This document shows positions 8,435-16,843 of a stretch of DNA of 64,000 nucleotides, piece by piece. A model generated the notes under the pieces. That model was given only the letters and a program-made list of their open reading frames with translations, ran no database searches and was not told where the DNA came from. Source of the DNA: Hyphomicrobium sp. 99 (lineage in GTDB: Bacteria > Pseudomonadota > Alphaproteobacteria > Rhizobiales > Hyphomicrobiaceae); contig NZ_KQ031382.1 of assembly GCF_000384335.2 (NCBI RefSeq), positions 2,117,480-2,181,479 on the forward strand, given 5' to 3'. A program made the translations under genes and the position numbers. The first letter of the stretch is position 1, and the number at the start of each line of letters is the position of its first letter.

Positions 8435-8524
8435 ACGAGGAGCTGGAAAGATTTTCGGAGGCGAATGGCTGACCTTCTCTGATTGTTCATTCTCGACGAA
8501 CTGCACTGTGCTGTTTCGCTCAAT

Positions 8525-8561
8525 CCCCCCACCCCCGACCCCTCCCCGCTAGGGGGAGGGG
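8525..8561 (-). repeat. C/G-tract palindromic repeat, inverted copy
   Basis: Reverse-oriented relative of the 8396 element: a C-rich leader, then stem cccctcccc (8539-8547) / ggggagggg (8553-8561) with loop GCTAG. The two copies face each other across about 90 bases that hold no convincing gene, and together they fill the gap between gp15 and the lysis gene. Confidence 0.6.
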
Positions 8562-8604
8562 AGCCGTCCGGCCGAAACGGAAATCTCAAAAAGGCGAAAC
8601 AACC

Positions 8605-9921
8605 ATGGATCAACCGGCGTGGCTCGCGGCCGCGTGGGCCGAATTCGGCGTGCGCGAAATTCCAGGCAAGGAGAACGCCGCCGAAATCCTTCGCTACTTT
8701 CGCGAAGCCGGCGATTCGAGCGTCGAAAGCGAAGAGACGCCGTGGTGCGCCGCGTTTGCAGGCGCGATGTTGAAGCGCGCTGGCTGCGAAGGCACCGGAT
8801 CGCTTCTCGCAAGATCGTATCTCGATTGGGGCATCAGTCTCGATGAGCCGCGCTTCGGCGCCGTTGCCGTGCTCGCGCGCGGCGATGATCCGACAGCCGG
8901 ACATGTGGGCTTTGTGATCGGAGCGACAGGCGAGAAGCTCTATCTTCTTGGCGGCAACCAGAGCGATGCGGTGACGGTTGCACCCTTCGACGCAGCGCGG
9001 CTTCTAGGCTTCAGATGGCCGCACGCCGACGCCGATACGGAACATGCGACGGCGAGCAACGGCGTCTTCGCAAAATTGCTGGCCCATGTCCTCGAAATGG
9101 AGGGCGGCTATTCCAACGATCCTTACGATCCGGGTGGCCCGACCAATCGCGGCGTCACGCTCGAAGTCTATGCCAACTTCAAAGGCCAGACGATCGACGC
9201 GGGGTCGCGGCCGCGTCTGATTTCGGAATTGAAGTCGATCCCTGATCCGGTCGTCGAGGCCATCTATCGCAGGCGATACTACGACCCGGCGCAATGCGCG
9301 CTGTTCACGGCGCCGCTCGCGCTGATGCATTTCGATGCCGCCGTGAACCACGGTGTCGGCGCCGCGATCCGGATGCTGCAGCAGGTCGTCAACGTAACCG
9401 TCGACGGCGAGATCGGCTCCGAGACGCTTTCTGCGATCGGAGGCCGGAGCCTGATCGATCTCATCGACGACTACGCCGAAATCCGGCGCACCCGATACCG
9501 CGCCCTTCCGCACTTCTGGCGCTTCGGACGAGGCTGGTTGAAGCGCGTCGACGCGACATTGGCTCTCGGAAAATCGTGGGCCGCGGCTGAGGGCACGACG
9601 CGAGGGCTTCTGGAACCCACACAAATCGCAAAAGGAGAATCCAACATGGGCAACCAAGCAACAACGACGAAGACGACGGATGATGGAACGAAGTGGTGGG
9701 TCCAATCGAAAACGCTATGGGGTACGCTGATCACCGCCGCCGCAACGGTGATCCCCGTCGTTGCCCCGGCGATCGGGGTAAGCCTCCCGGCGGACGTTAT
9801 TCAAGCGTTTGGCGATCAAGTACTTACGGCTCTCCAGGCCTTGACTGCGGTATTCGGGACGGCCCTGGCCATCTACGGCCGGTTCAAGGCCTCGTCGGTC
9901 CTGAGCCTGCGCAAGAGTTAA
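8605..9921 (+). CDS. GTA lysis protein: CHAP/NlpC-like + GH108 muramidase + holin-like fusion
   Basis: 438 residues with three parts. Residues ~3-140 match the TIGR02594 cysteine peptidase-like family (TPWCAAF with Cys48, AGHVGF with His100). Residues ~155-335 match glycoside hydrolase family 108 (EMEGGYSNDPYDPGGPTN, putative catalytic Glu166) with its C-terminal peptidoglycan-binding helix bundle. Residues 348-438 form a short polar start followed by two hydrophobic segments (around LITAAATVIPVV and LTALQALTAVFGTALAIYG), like a holin. A join of lysin and holin in one frame is unusual; see the internal start at 9646. ATG 8605 follows AAGGCG. Position directly after gp15 suggests it releases particles by lysing the producer cell. 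It could instead be a prophage-derived lysis gene. Confidence 0.82.
   Translation: MDQPAWLAAAWAEFGVREIPGKENAAEILRYFREAGDSSVESEETPWCAAFAGAMLKRAGCEGTGSLLARSYLDWGISLDEPRFGAVAVLARGDDPTAGHVGFVIGATGEKLYLLGGNQSDAVTVAPFDAARLLGFRWPHADADTEHATASNGVFAKLLAHVLEMEGGYSNDPYDPGGPTNRGVTLEVYANFKGQTIDAGSRPRLISELKSIPDPVVEAIYRRRYYDPAQCALFTAPLALMHFDAAVNHGVGAAIRMLQQVVNVTVDGEIGSETLSAIGGRSLIDLIDDYAEIRRTRYRALPHFWRFGRGWLKRVDATLALGKSWAAAEGTTRGLLEPTQIAKGESNMGNQATTTKTTDDGTKWWVQSKTLWGTLITAAATVIPVVAPAIGVSLPADVIQAFGDQVLTALQALTAVFGTALAIYGRFKASSVLSLRKS
9646..9921 (+). CDS. Possible separately translated holin-like protein (internal in-frame start)
   Basis: Inside the lysis fusion, AAAAGGAGAATCCAAC directly precedes ATG 9646, giving an AAGGAG Shine-Dalgarno at ideal spacing. 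The 91-residue product (MGNQATTTKTTDDG...) has a polar N-terminus, two hydrophobic segments and a basic tail (YGRFKASSVLSLRKS), the layout of small class II/III holins. The ~13 codons before this ATG (LLEPTQIAKGESN) look like former intergenic sequence. Seen: the signal and frame. Inferred: the cell makes both a fusion and a free holin, or the fusion arose by loss of the lysin stop codon. Confidence 0.45.
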   Translation: MGNQATTTKTTDDGTKWWVQSKTLWGTLITAAATVIPVVAPAIGVSLPADVIQAFGDQVLTALQALTAVFGTALAIYGRFKASSVLSLRKS

Positions 9922-10006
9922 GACGCGGGGCCACTGAGACAGCCTCCCGTATTCATCGGCCATTCAACACGCTATGTTAAAGGGTCGGTTTCCCGGAAAA
10001 GCGCGG

Positions 10007-10297
10007 ATGGTCGATTTGAGGAGAGCGTTGGCAGCGGCGACTACGGCAGTATTACTGCCATGCGCTGCCGCGCGCGCCGACAACTGCGTGACAGACTGGG
10101 GCATGGCGGGGCAGATCGTCCGCCAGGAAAATCTATTAACTGTCGAGGAGATGTCGCGTTCGCTTGCAGCAGATGGTATCGGCAAGCTGGTCAAGACGAC
10201 GCTGTGCCGTTCGGAAGCCGGATATTTTTATCGTCTGGTTATCAGAAGTCCGACGGGACAGCTTCGAACAACCGTTATGACGGCGAAGGGCCGGTAG
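10007..10297 (+). CDS. Small secreted protein upstream of feuPQ (FeuN-like by position)
   Basis: 96 residues from ATG 10007, giving a clear signal peptide (MVDLRRALAAATTAVLLPCA, cleavage near AARA|DN). ATG 9974 in the same frame would add 11 residues before the signal peptide and is less likely. The mature part (~70 residues) has two cysteines and a PepSY-like pattern (EEMSRSLAADGIGKLV, GYFYRLVIRSPTGQ). In Sinorhizobium meliloti a small periplasmic protein, FeuN, is encoded beside feuPQ and restrains FeuQ kinase. Location and export fit that role; the functional equivalence is inference because I cannot align the sequences here. Confidence 0.6.
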   Translation: MVDLRRALAAATTAVLLPCAAARADNCVTDWGMAGQIVRQENLLTVEEMSRSLAADGIGKLVKTTLCRSEAGYFYRLVIRSPTGQLRTTVMTAKGR

Positions 10298-10376
10298 TCG
10301 GTTCGTCGTTGCGGCGCGGAAGGTCTCTCCCCGGGATTTCCGCTCGCATGCCATGCAGGAGGGGAGGGGGAATTCC

Positions 10377-11048
10377 GTGCGAGCACTCGTCGTGGAAGAT
10401 GACAAGGACCTGAACCGCCAGCTTTCGACGGCTCTGGAAGATGCAGGCTTTGCCGTTGATACGGCAGCTGATGGCGAAGAAGGTTACTTTCTCGGCGATA
10501 CCGAGCCCTACGACATCGTTATTCTCGATATCGGGCTGCCGAAAATGGACGGCATTTCCGTCCTCGAGCAGTGGCGGCGGAGCGATCGCAAGATGCCGGT
10601 CATCATTCTGACCGCGCGCGACCGCTGGAGCGACAAGGTCGCCGGTATGGACGCAGGCGCCGACGACTATCTGGCCAAGCCCTTCCATATGGAAGAGCTG
10701 CTGGCGCGCGTTCGCGCCCAAGTCCGCCGGGCATCAGGCCACGCGAAATCCGAAATCGAATGCGGTCCGGTACGTCTCGATACGAAGTCGGCGCGCGTTA
10801 CCTGCGAAGGCCTGCCGGTCAAGTTGACCTCGCACGAATTCCGCCTGCTGGCCTACTTGATGCACCATAACGGCCGCGTGGTTTCCCGGACCGAATTGGT
10901 CGAACATCTCTACGATCAGGATTTTGATCGCGATTCGAACACGATCGAAGTATTTATCGGCCGACTGCGGAAGAAGATTCCTGGCGACGTGATCCAGACG
11001 GTCCGCGGTCTTGGATACCGCATGAGCCAAGGACCGGATGAGGCTTAA
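10377..11048 (+). CDS. feuP: Response regulator, OmpR/PhoP class (FeuP-like)
   Basis: 223 residues from GTG 10377, which follows GAGGGGG at six bases; an ATG at 10353 lies inside that purine-rich stretch and is less likely. Receiver domain 1-~115 with acidic pocket EDD (7-9), phosphoacceptor Asp51 and Lys in DDYLAKPF; winged-helix DNA-binding domain ~125-220 (LTSHEFRLLAYLM, RVVSRTELVEHLYDQ, GLGYRM). Its stop overlaps the kinase start by 11 bases. In rhizobia FeuPQ responds to the envelope state and activates cyclic glucan export genes. Its place immediately before the ccm genes follows the order seen in other Hyphomicrobiales. Confidence 0.85.
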   Translation: MRALVVEDDKDLNRQLSTALEDAGFAVDTAADGEEGYFLGDTEPYDIVILDIGLPKMDGISVLEQWRRSDRKMPVIILTARDRWSDKVAGMDAGADDYLAKPFHMEELLARVRAQVRRASGHAKSEIECGPVRLDTKSARVTCEGLPVKLTSHEFRLLAYLMHHNGRVVSRTELVEHLYDQDFDRDSNTIEVFIGRLRKKIPGDVIQTVRGLGYRMSQGPDEA

Positions 11049-12417
11049 CTCACTTGCGCTGCGCCTCTTTGCAACTTCGGCAGCGTGGACGCTTCTGGCG
11101 CTGCCGCTCGCGGGCTACATTATTTATGCGCTCTACCGGGACGACGTGCAGCTGAGCTTCGACGCTCAGTTGAAGAAGCTGCTGACGCAGATCACGATCG
11201 ATAGCATGAGCACGATGGGCGACGAGCCCGTCAATCCGCCGAACCTCTACGAACCCCTTTTCGAAGTTACACAGTCGGGCTGGTATTGGCAGATACGCCC
11301 GATTGACGGCGCTCCCGGCCGCACGCTCGTTTCGCCGTCACTGGCGACCGCTACGTTGCCGTCTCCCTATGACCGGAAGTTTCCGACAGACGATACCGGC
11401 ACCCGATGGATGAACGTCCCCGGACCGACCGGCACGACGATCCGCATCCTCGAATTTATCGATTCCCCCGGTCACGATCCCGAAAAGACAAAGTATTCGA
11501 TCATCGTCGCCGGTCCCATGGATTGGTTCGAGGAGACCGTCGCCAAATTCCGCGCCCGCCTCACGAGCGCGCTCGCCCTCGTCGGACTGGGTCTTTTGGC
11601 AGTGACCGTCTTCCAGGTTCGCTTCGGCCTTTTGCCATTGCGCCGGATCGAGCGCGGGCTGGCGAGTATCCGGTCGGGTCAGGTCGAGCGGCTCGAAGGC
11701 CAGCTGCCGGCTGAGATCGAACCGCTGCAGACCGAGCTCAATGCGCTGATCGAGTCGAACCAGGACATCATCGATCGCGCGCGAACGCAGGTCGGCAATC
11801 TCGCGCATGCGTTGAAAACGCCGCTCGCCGTCATCACCAACGAGGCGCGCGAAGATAAAAGCGCATTCGGCTCGAAGGTCACCGAGCAGGCGCATCTGAT
11901 GCGCGATCAGATCTCTCACTATCTCGACCGCGCGCGCATTGCGGCGAGGACGAACACCATCGGCCGCGTCACGCCCGTCGAGACGATCGCCGAGCCGCTG
12001 GTCCGGGCGCTCGAACGCATTCACCGTGAAAAAGGCATCTCGATTGATTACACGGTTCAGCCCGGTGCCAAGTTTCAGGGCGAGAAGCAGGACCTCGAGG
12101 AGATGCTGGGCAACCTCCTCGATAACGCCTGCAAGTGGGGCCAAGCCCGTGTTTACCTGACGGCAGTCGTCAACAATCCGGATACGACGGCGCGCAGAAA
12201 GCTCAAGATCACCGTGGAAGACGACGGGCCGGGCCTTTCACCCGAACAACGAGCCAAGATCGGAAAGCGGGGGCTTAGGCTCGATGAGACCAAACCGGGA
12301 TCGGGCCTCGGGCTTTCGATCGTCGCCGATCTCGCGGCGTCCTATCGCGGACGGCTCCGGCTCGACGCCTCGGAACATGGTGGCCTGAAAGCCATAGTTG
12401 AGCTTCCGGCCGCCTGA
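11038..12417 (+). CDS. feuQ: Sensor histidine kinase, FeuQ/PhoQ-like
   Basis: 459 residues. A transmembrane helix at ~10-32, a periplasmic sensor region (~33-172), a second helix (~173-196), HAMP-like linker, then H box NLAHALKTPLAV with His257, N box LGNLLDNACKW, G1 DDGPGLSP and G2 GSGLGLSIV. All catalytic motifs are intact. The HALKTPL variant of the H box is characteristic of PhoQ-type kinases. ATG 11038 overlaps the end of the response regulator gene, so the pair is made stoichiometrically. The small exported protein two genes upstream is a candidate modulator of the periplasmic domain. Confidence 0.85.
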   Translation: MRLNSLALRLFATSAAWTLLALPLAGYIIYALYRDDVQLSFDAQLKKLLTQITIDSMSTMGDEPVNPPNLYEPLFEVTQSGWYWQIRPIDGAPGRTLVSPSLATATLPSPYDRKFPTDDTGTRWMNVPGPTGTTIRILEFIDSPGHDPEKTKYSIIVAGPMDWFEETVAKFRARLTSALALVGLGLLAVTVFQVRFGLLPLRRIERGLASIRSGQVERLEGQLPAEIEPLQTELNALIESNQDIIDRARTQVGNLAHALKTPLAVITNEAREDKSAFGSKVTEQAHLMRDQISHYLDRARIAARTNTIGRVTPVETIAEPLVRALERIHREKGISIDYTVQPGAKFQGEKQDLEEMLGNLLDNACKWGQARVYLTAVVNNPDTTARRKLKITVEDDGPGLSPEQRAKIGKRGLRLDETKPGSGLGLSIVADLAASYRGRLRLDASEHGGLKAIVELPAA

Positions 12418-12586
12418 CCGTCCTGGCCGATGTTGCAAAGCAACACCACAAGTGATGGGGATTTGCCCGAATTGTGGTGGATTTCCGCCTTGTCGAAGGC
12501 GCAATATCCGTCTAGCGAATAATGTGGGACTATGCGCCGGTGGGGGCCAGCGGCGCCACGGGGATGAGCCAAAAATGGGGTTTACC

Positions 12587-13063
12587 ATGCGCATTGCGCG
12601 CTTTTCGCTGCCTCTCATGGCAGCTGCCTTGCTTTGTGGCTGCAGCAATGGCCAGGGCGGAGTGGACAATACCGGCACCGGCCTCGTTCTCGGCAGCATC
12701 GCCGGCGGTGTGCTCGGTAATCAGGTAGGCAAGGGCGACGGCAAAGTCGCAGCCACAGTCGCGGGCGCTGTGATCGGCGGCATCGTCGGCAGCCAGATCG
12801 GCAAAAGCCTCGACGAGCGCGACCGCCGCTACGCGCAGGAAGCGGAATACGACGCTCTGGAGCGCGGACAATCCGGGAACCCGCGGCAGTGGCGCGATCC
12901 CGATACCGGCCACTACGGGGAAATCGTCCCGAGCAAGCCTTATAAACGTGGCGTCGCCGATTGTCGGGATTACACGCACACAATTTACATAGACGGACGG
13001 CCGCAGCAGATGCACGGCACCGCCTGCCGAAGCGCGGACGGAACGTGGCAGAACGTCGGTTGA
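12587..13063 (+). CDS. Outer-membrane lipoprotein with glycine-zipper 2TM domain
   Basis: 158 residues from ATG 12587 (GGGG six bases upstream; ATG 12575 is an in-frame alternative). The N-terminus MRIARFSLPLMAAALLCGCS has a lipobox ending at Cys19. Residues ~25-70 form a glycine-zipper segment (GLVLGSIAGGVLGNQVG, AATVAGAVIGGIVGSQIG) as in the 17-kDa rickettsial surface antigen family. A basic/aromatic C-terminal region (residues ~85-155, with paired cysteines in VADCRDY and GTACRSADG) follows. The function is structural or envelope-related; the exact role is unknown. It sits between feuQ and ccmI, a conserved neighbourhood in this order. Confidence 0.8.
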   Translation: MRIARFSLPLMAAALLCGCSNGQGGVDNTGTGLVLGSIAGGVLGNQVGKGDGKVAATVAGAVIGGIVGSQIGKSLDERDRRYAQEAEYDALERGQSGNPRQWRDPDTGHYGEIVPSKPYKRGVADCRDYTHTIYIDGRPQQMHGTACRSADGTWQNVG

Positions 13064-13080
13064 CGCGCTGCAGCGTCAAC
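13059..13080 (+). terminator. Stem-loop at the end of the lipoprotein gene
   Basis: GTTGACGC / GCGTCAAC, a perfect 8-bp stem with loop GCTGCA, overlapping the stop codon. No T run follows, so it may be a pause or mRNA-protecting hairpin rather than an intrinsic terminator. Confidence 0.35.
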
Positions 13081-13199
13081 TCGGATATTTCACTAAGTTA
13101 ATCTAGTCCGCGACAGATGGGCTGGCCTGACCTTTGTCGGCTTGCCTCATCACACGCGCGATCCTATTCCCTGCAGCGCAGCTTGAGGATCGCGCCGCG

Positions 13200-14366
13200 A
13201 TGGTTTTTTGGATTCTAGTGGCCGGATTGGTGGCAGGCGTAACGCTTGCCATTACGTGGCCGCTCATGCGTCCGTCGCCCCTATCGACAGACGCCATCGG
13301 CGCCGATATCGCCGTCTACAAAGACCAACTCAAAGAGATCGCCGCCGACGAGGCGCGAGGAACGCTTGGAGCCGCCGAAGCGGAAAGCGCGCGCGCCGAA
13401 ATCGGGCGCCGGATTTTGCGGGTATCCGAGGGCAATTCGAAAGCCGAAGCTTCATCTGGTTCGGCCGGCCGCAATCGATTTATCAAACCAGTTTCGATTG
13501 CCCTGTCCGTTGCCCTGCCGCTTGCGAGCTTGGGGCTCTATCTCGTCTACGGCGCACCTGGCATGCCCGCGCAGCCCCTGAGCGAGCGTCTCGCCGAGGC
13601 GACCGTGTCGAACAAGCCCAACGACCTGATTGCTAAGGTCGAAGAACGGCTCCGAGAGCATCCGGAAGACGGCACAGGATGGGATGTGATCGCGCCGGTA
13701 TACTATGCAACCGGACAATATGCCGACGCCGCGACTGCGTACCAAAACGCCATTCGCCTGATCGGCGAAACGCCGCGCCGTCTGCTCGGCTTCGCCAACG
13801 CGCGCATCCACCTCGAGAACGGCGTTGTCCCGGAAGACGCGCGCAAGGCACTCGAACGAATTCTGGCGATCGAGCCGAACTCGACGGAGCCCCGCGTTTG
13901 GCTGGCGCTTGCCAAGGAGCAGGATGGACGCCTAGCGGAAGCGGCCGCTGACTATCGCAAGCTTATCGACGAAGCGCCGGCCCACGCACCGTGGCGCAAG
14001 GCTCTCGAAGACCGTCTCGCGAACCTCGGCAAGGATGCGGGCCGCACGCCTGCAGGTAAGGAGGCGACCACTGCTCCAGCTGCAACGCCGCCAGCCGCCA
14101 ATCCTGAAGCCGCCGCGATCATGAACATGAGCCCGGCGGAACGGCAGGCATTCATCACGCGTATGGTCGATAACCTCGCGGCCCGTCTCAAGTCCGATGG
14201 AAGCGATGCCGAAGGCTGGATAAAATTGATACGAGCCTATCAAGTTCTCGGACGCCGCGATGATGCGGTCAAAGCTTTGACCGATGCGCGTGCCAATCTC
14301 AAAGGCAATCAGGTCGGCTTGGCCGAGGTCGAGAACCTCGCGCGCCAGCTCGGCCTCGGAAGCTAA
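13200..14366 (+). CDS. ccmI: Cytochrome c biogenesis protein CcmI
   Basis: 388 residues from ATG 13200 (GAGG about 11 bases upstream; an in-frame upstream start would add residues before the first membrane helix). Two transmembrane helices: MVFWILVAGLVAGVTLAITW (1-20) and ~97-116 (SIALSVALPLASLGLYLVYG), separated by a cytoplasmic heptad-rich loop; then a large periplasmic TPR region (~150-290) and a second TPR-like C-terminal block (~320-385). CcmI holds apocytochrome c for heme ligation together with CcmF/H in system I maturation. First gene of ccmI-E-F-H. Confidence 0.9.
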   Translation: MVFWILVAGLVAGVTLAITWPLMRPSPLSTDAIGADIAVYKDQLKEIAADEARGTLGAAEAESARAEIGRRILRVSEGNSKAEASSGSAGRNRFIKPVSIALSVALPLASLGLYLVYGAPGMPAQPLSERLAEATVSNKPNDLIAKVEERLREHPEDGTGWDVIAPVYYATGQYADAATAYQNAIRLIGETPRRLLGFANARIHLENGVVPEDARKALERILAIEPNSTEPRVWLALAKEQDGRLAEAAADYRKLIDEAPAHAPWRKALEDRLANLGKDAGRTPAGKEATTAPAATPPAANPEAAAIMNMSPAERQAFITRMVDNLAARLKSDGSDAEGWIKLIRAYQVLGRRDDAVKALTDARANLKGNQVGLAEVENLARQLGLGS

Positions 14367-14381
14367 CGCACAGGGTTACCA

Positions 14382-14852
14382 ATGACACGGAAGCAAAAGC
14401 GCGGAGTGCTGATCGGCGGAGGGGTGGCGGTGCTTGCCGTTGCGCTCGTGCTGGTGCTTTTCGCGTTGAAGGACAGCATCGTCTTCTTCCATACGCCGAG
14501 CGACATCGTCGAAAAGGGAGTCCAGCCCGGCCAGCGCATCCGCCTCGGTGGTTTGGTGGAGCAGGGGTCCGTCGTTCGCGGGCAGGGGACGACAATTACG
14601 TTCAAAGTAACCGATACGCTGAAAGATATTCCGGTTACGTTCACCGGTGTGCTGCCTGATCTGTTTAAGGAAGGCCAGGGCGTGGTCGCGGAAGGTATGC
14701 TCGACGGCAACGGCAATTTCAAAGCCGACAGCGTACTGGCAAAGCATGACGAAAATTATATGCCTCGCGACGTCGCGAAGGCGCTCGAAGCGAAAGGCGT
14801 CAAGCTCGGCACGAGTGCCCATCCCGGTCAGTTGAAGGCAGAGATGCCTTAG
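14382..14852 (+). CDS. ccmE: Periplasmic heme chaperone CcmE
   Basis: 156 residues. A single N-terminal membrane anchor ([22 protein letters not shown]) and a periplasmic OB-fold. The heme-binding motif is [10 protein letters not shown] with His122, which binds heme covalently, and Tyr126. CcmE receives heme from CcmABCD, which are not in this window, and passes it to CcmF/H. The gene lies 15 bases after ccmI and 11 before ccmF, consistent with one transcript. Confidence 0.95.
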   Translation: MTRKQKRGVLIGGGVAVLAVALVLVLFALKDSIVFFHTPSDIVEKGVQPGQRIRLGGLVEQGSVVRGQGTTITFKVTDTLKDIPVTFTGVLPDLFKEGQGVVAEGMLDGNGNFKADSVLAKHDENYMPRDVAKALEAKGVKLGTSAHPGQLKAEMP

Positions 14853-14863
14853 AAGGATATGCC

Positions 14864-16843
14864 GTGATCGTAGAATTCGGACATTTCGCGCTGATCCTCG
14901 CTCTGCTGGTCGCCGTCGTGCAGGTCATCGTTCCTGCGATCGGCGCCGCCATCAAGGACGAGCGGATGATGCGCGTCGCCGAACCGGCGGCAGTATCGCA
15001 ACTCTTCCTGATCGCCATCGCCTTCTTCGCGCTGATGCACGCCTACGTGACGTCCGACTTCTCTGTTCTGAACGTCGCCGAGAACTCCCATTCGACGAAG
15101 CCGATGATCTATAAGATGGCGGGCGTCTGGGGTAATCACGAAGGCTCGATGCTGCTCTGGGTGCTGATCCTGGCGCTCTTCGGTGCAGCCGTCGCCGTCT
15201 TCGGCAGCAATCTGCCGGTGACGCTGAAAGCGCGCGTTCTCTCCGTGCAGGCATCGATCGCCGTGGCGTTCCTGCTCTTCTCGCTGCTGACGTCCAATCC
15301 CTTCGCGCGCCTCGATCCGGCACCGCCCGATGGACGCGGCTTGAACCCGATCCTGCAAGACCCCGCTCTCGCATTCCATCCGCCCTTTCTCTACACGGGC
15401 TATGTCGGCTTCTCGATTGCCTTCTCGTTCGCCATCGCCGCGTTGATCGAGGGCCGCATCGATGCGGCCTGGGCGCGCTGGGTCAGGCCGTGGACGCTCG
15501 CAGCCTGGATGTTCCTGACGATCGGCATCGCGATGGGATCGTGGTGGGCCTACTACGAGCTCGGTTGGGGCGGATGGTGGTTCTGGGATCCCGTTGAGAA
15601 CGCATCCTTCATGCCGTGGCTCGCCGGAACCGCGCTTCTGCATTCAGCACTCGTCATGGAAAAGCGCGAAGCGCTGAAGATCTGGACCGTGCTGCTCGCG
15701 ATCCTGACGTTCTCGCTGTCGCTGATGGGCACGTTCATCGTCCGCTCGGGCGTGCTGACGTCGGTCCATTCCTTCGCCGTCGATCCGGCGCGCGGCGTCT
15801 TCATCCTGGCCATTCTGGTTCTCTTCACCGGCGGCGGACTGGCACTCTTCGCATTGCGTGCCAAAGACATGCAGGCAGGTGGCCTTTTCCAGCCAATCAG
15901 CCGCGAAGGGAGCCTCGTCCTCAACAATCTCCTGCTGGTGACAGCCGCAGCGACGGTGCTCGTCGGCACGCTCTATCCGATGGCGCTCGAAGGAATGACG
16001 GGCGAGAAAATCTCCGTCGGACCGCCGTTCTTCAACATGACGTTCGGGCCCCTGATGATACCGCTGCTCATCGCGCTCCCGATCGGACCGATGCTGGCAT
16101 GGAAACGCGGTGACTTCGCTGGCGCGATGCAACGCTTGGCCTTTGCATTCGGCGCTGCGCTGGTGGCACTCGTCGCCGTATTCGCCGCCGAGTATCGCGG
16201 ACCGTGGCTGGCCCCGTTCGGCATCGCGCTCGGCGTCTACGTCATGGCAGGCGCCGTGATCGAATGGGCGAACAGGGTGAGAGTCGGCTCGGCTGGCTTT
16301 GATGAAATCGTTCGCCGCGCGGTGAACTTGCCGCGGTCAGCGTACGGCACGCTGTTGGCCCACTTCGGCATCGGCATGCTCGTTGTCGGCATCGTCGCAA
16401 CGAGCGCCTATCGCGAAGAACATATCTTGGCGATGAAGCCGGGCGAGAAACTTGCGGTCAATGGCTACGACATAACCTTCACCGGCATCGAACGCGCCCG
16501 CGGACCGAACTACGTCGAGGACATCGCTGACTTCGATGTGAAACGCGATGGCGCGCCGATTGCGCGTCTCACGCCTTCGAAGCGCCTCTACGATGCCCCG
16601 CCGCAAACGACCACCGAGTCCGGTATTCACGCTGCATGGCGTGGCGATCTCTATCTCGTCATCGGCGATCCGCAACCGAACGGCGGTTATGCCGTGAGAG
16701 CATATTTCAATCCACTCGTGCGCTTCATCTGGCTCGGCGCATTGATCATGTTCATCGGTGGCGGGGTCTCGCTATCCGACCGGCGCTTACGCGTCGGCGC
16801 ACCGGCAAAATCGCGCCACCCCATCGCTGTACCCGCGGAGTGA
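14864..16843 (+). CDS. ccmF: Cytochrome c heme lyase subunit CcmF
   Basis: 659 residues from GTG 14864 with AAGGAT just upstream. About 14-15 membrane helices. The WWD signature appears as WGGWWFWDPVENASFMPW (around residues 235-255), and conserved histidines occur in NVAENSHSTKP and GNHEGSMLLW. CcmF reduces and attaches heme to apocytochromes with CcmH/I at the periplasmic side of the inner membrane. Full length, no disruption. The stop codon overlaps the ccmH start (GTGA). Confidence 0.95.
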   Translation: MIVEFGHFALILALLVAVVQVIVPAIGAAIKDERMMRVAEPAAVSQLFLIAIAFFALMHAYVTSDFSVLNVAENSHSTKPMIYKMAGVWGNHEGSMLLWVLILALFGAAVAVFGSNLPVTLKARVLSVQASIAVAFLLFSLLTSNPFARLDPAPPDGRGLNPILQDPALAFHPPFLYTGYVGFSIAFSFAIAALIEGRIDAAWARWVRPWTLAAWMFLTIGIAMGSWWAYYELGWGGWWFWDPVENASFMPWLAGTALLHSALVMEKREALKIWTVLLAILTFSLSLMGTFIVRSGVLTSVHSFAVDPARGVFILAILVLFTGGGLALFALRAKDMQAGGLFQPISREGSLVLNNLLLVTAAATVLVGTLYPMALEGMTGEKISVGPPFFNMTFGPLMIPLLIALPIGPMLAWKRGDFAGAMQRLAFAFGAALVALVAVFAAEYRGPWLAPFGIALGVYVMAGAVIEWANRVRVGSAGFDEIVRRAVNLPRSAYGTLLAHFGIGMLVVGIVATSAYREEHILAMKPGEKLAVNGYDITFTGIERARGPNYVEDIADFDVKRDGAPIARLTPSKRLYDAPPQTTTESGIHAAWRGDLYLVIGDPQPNGGYAVRAYFNPLVRFIWLGALIMFIGGGVSLSDRRLRVGAPAKSRHPIAVPAE

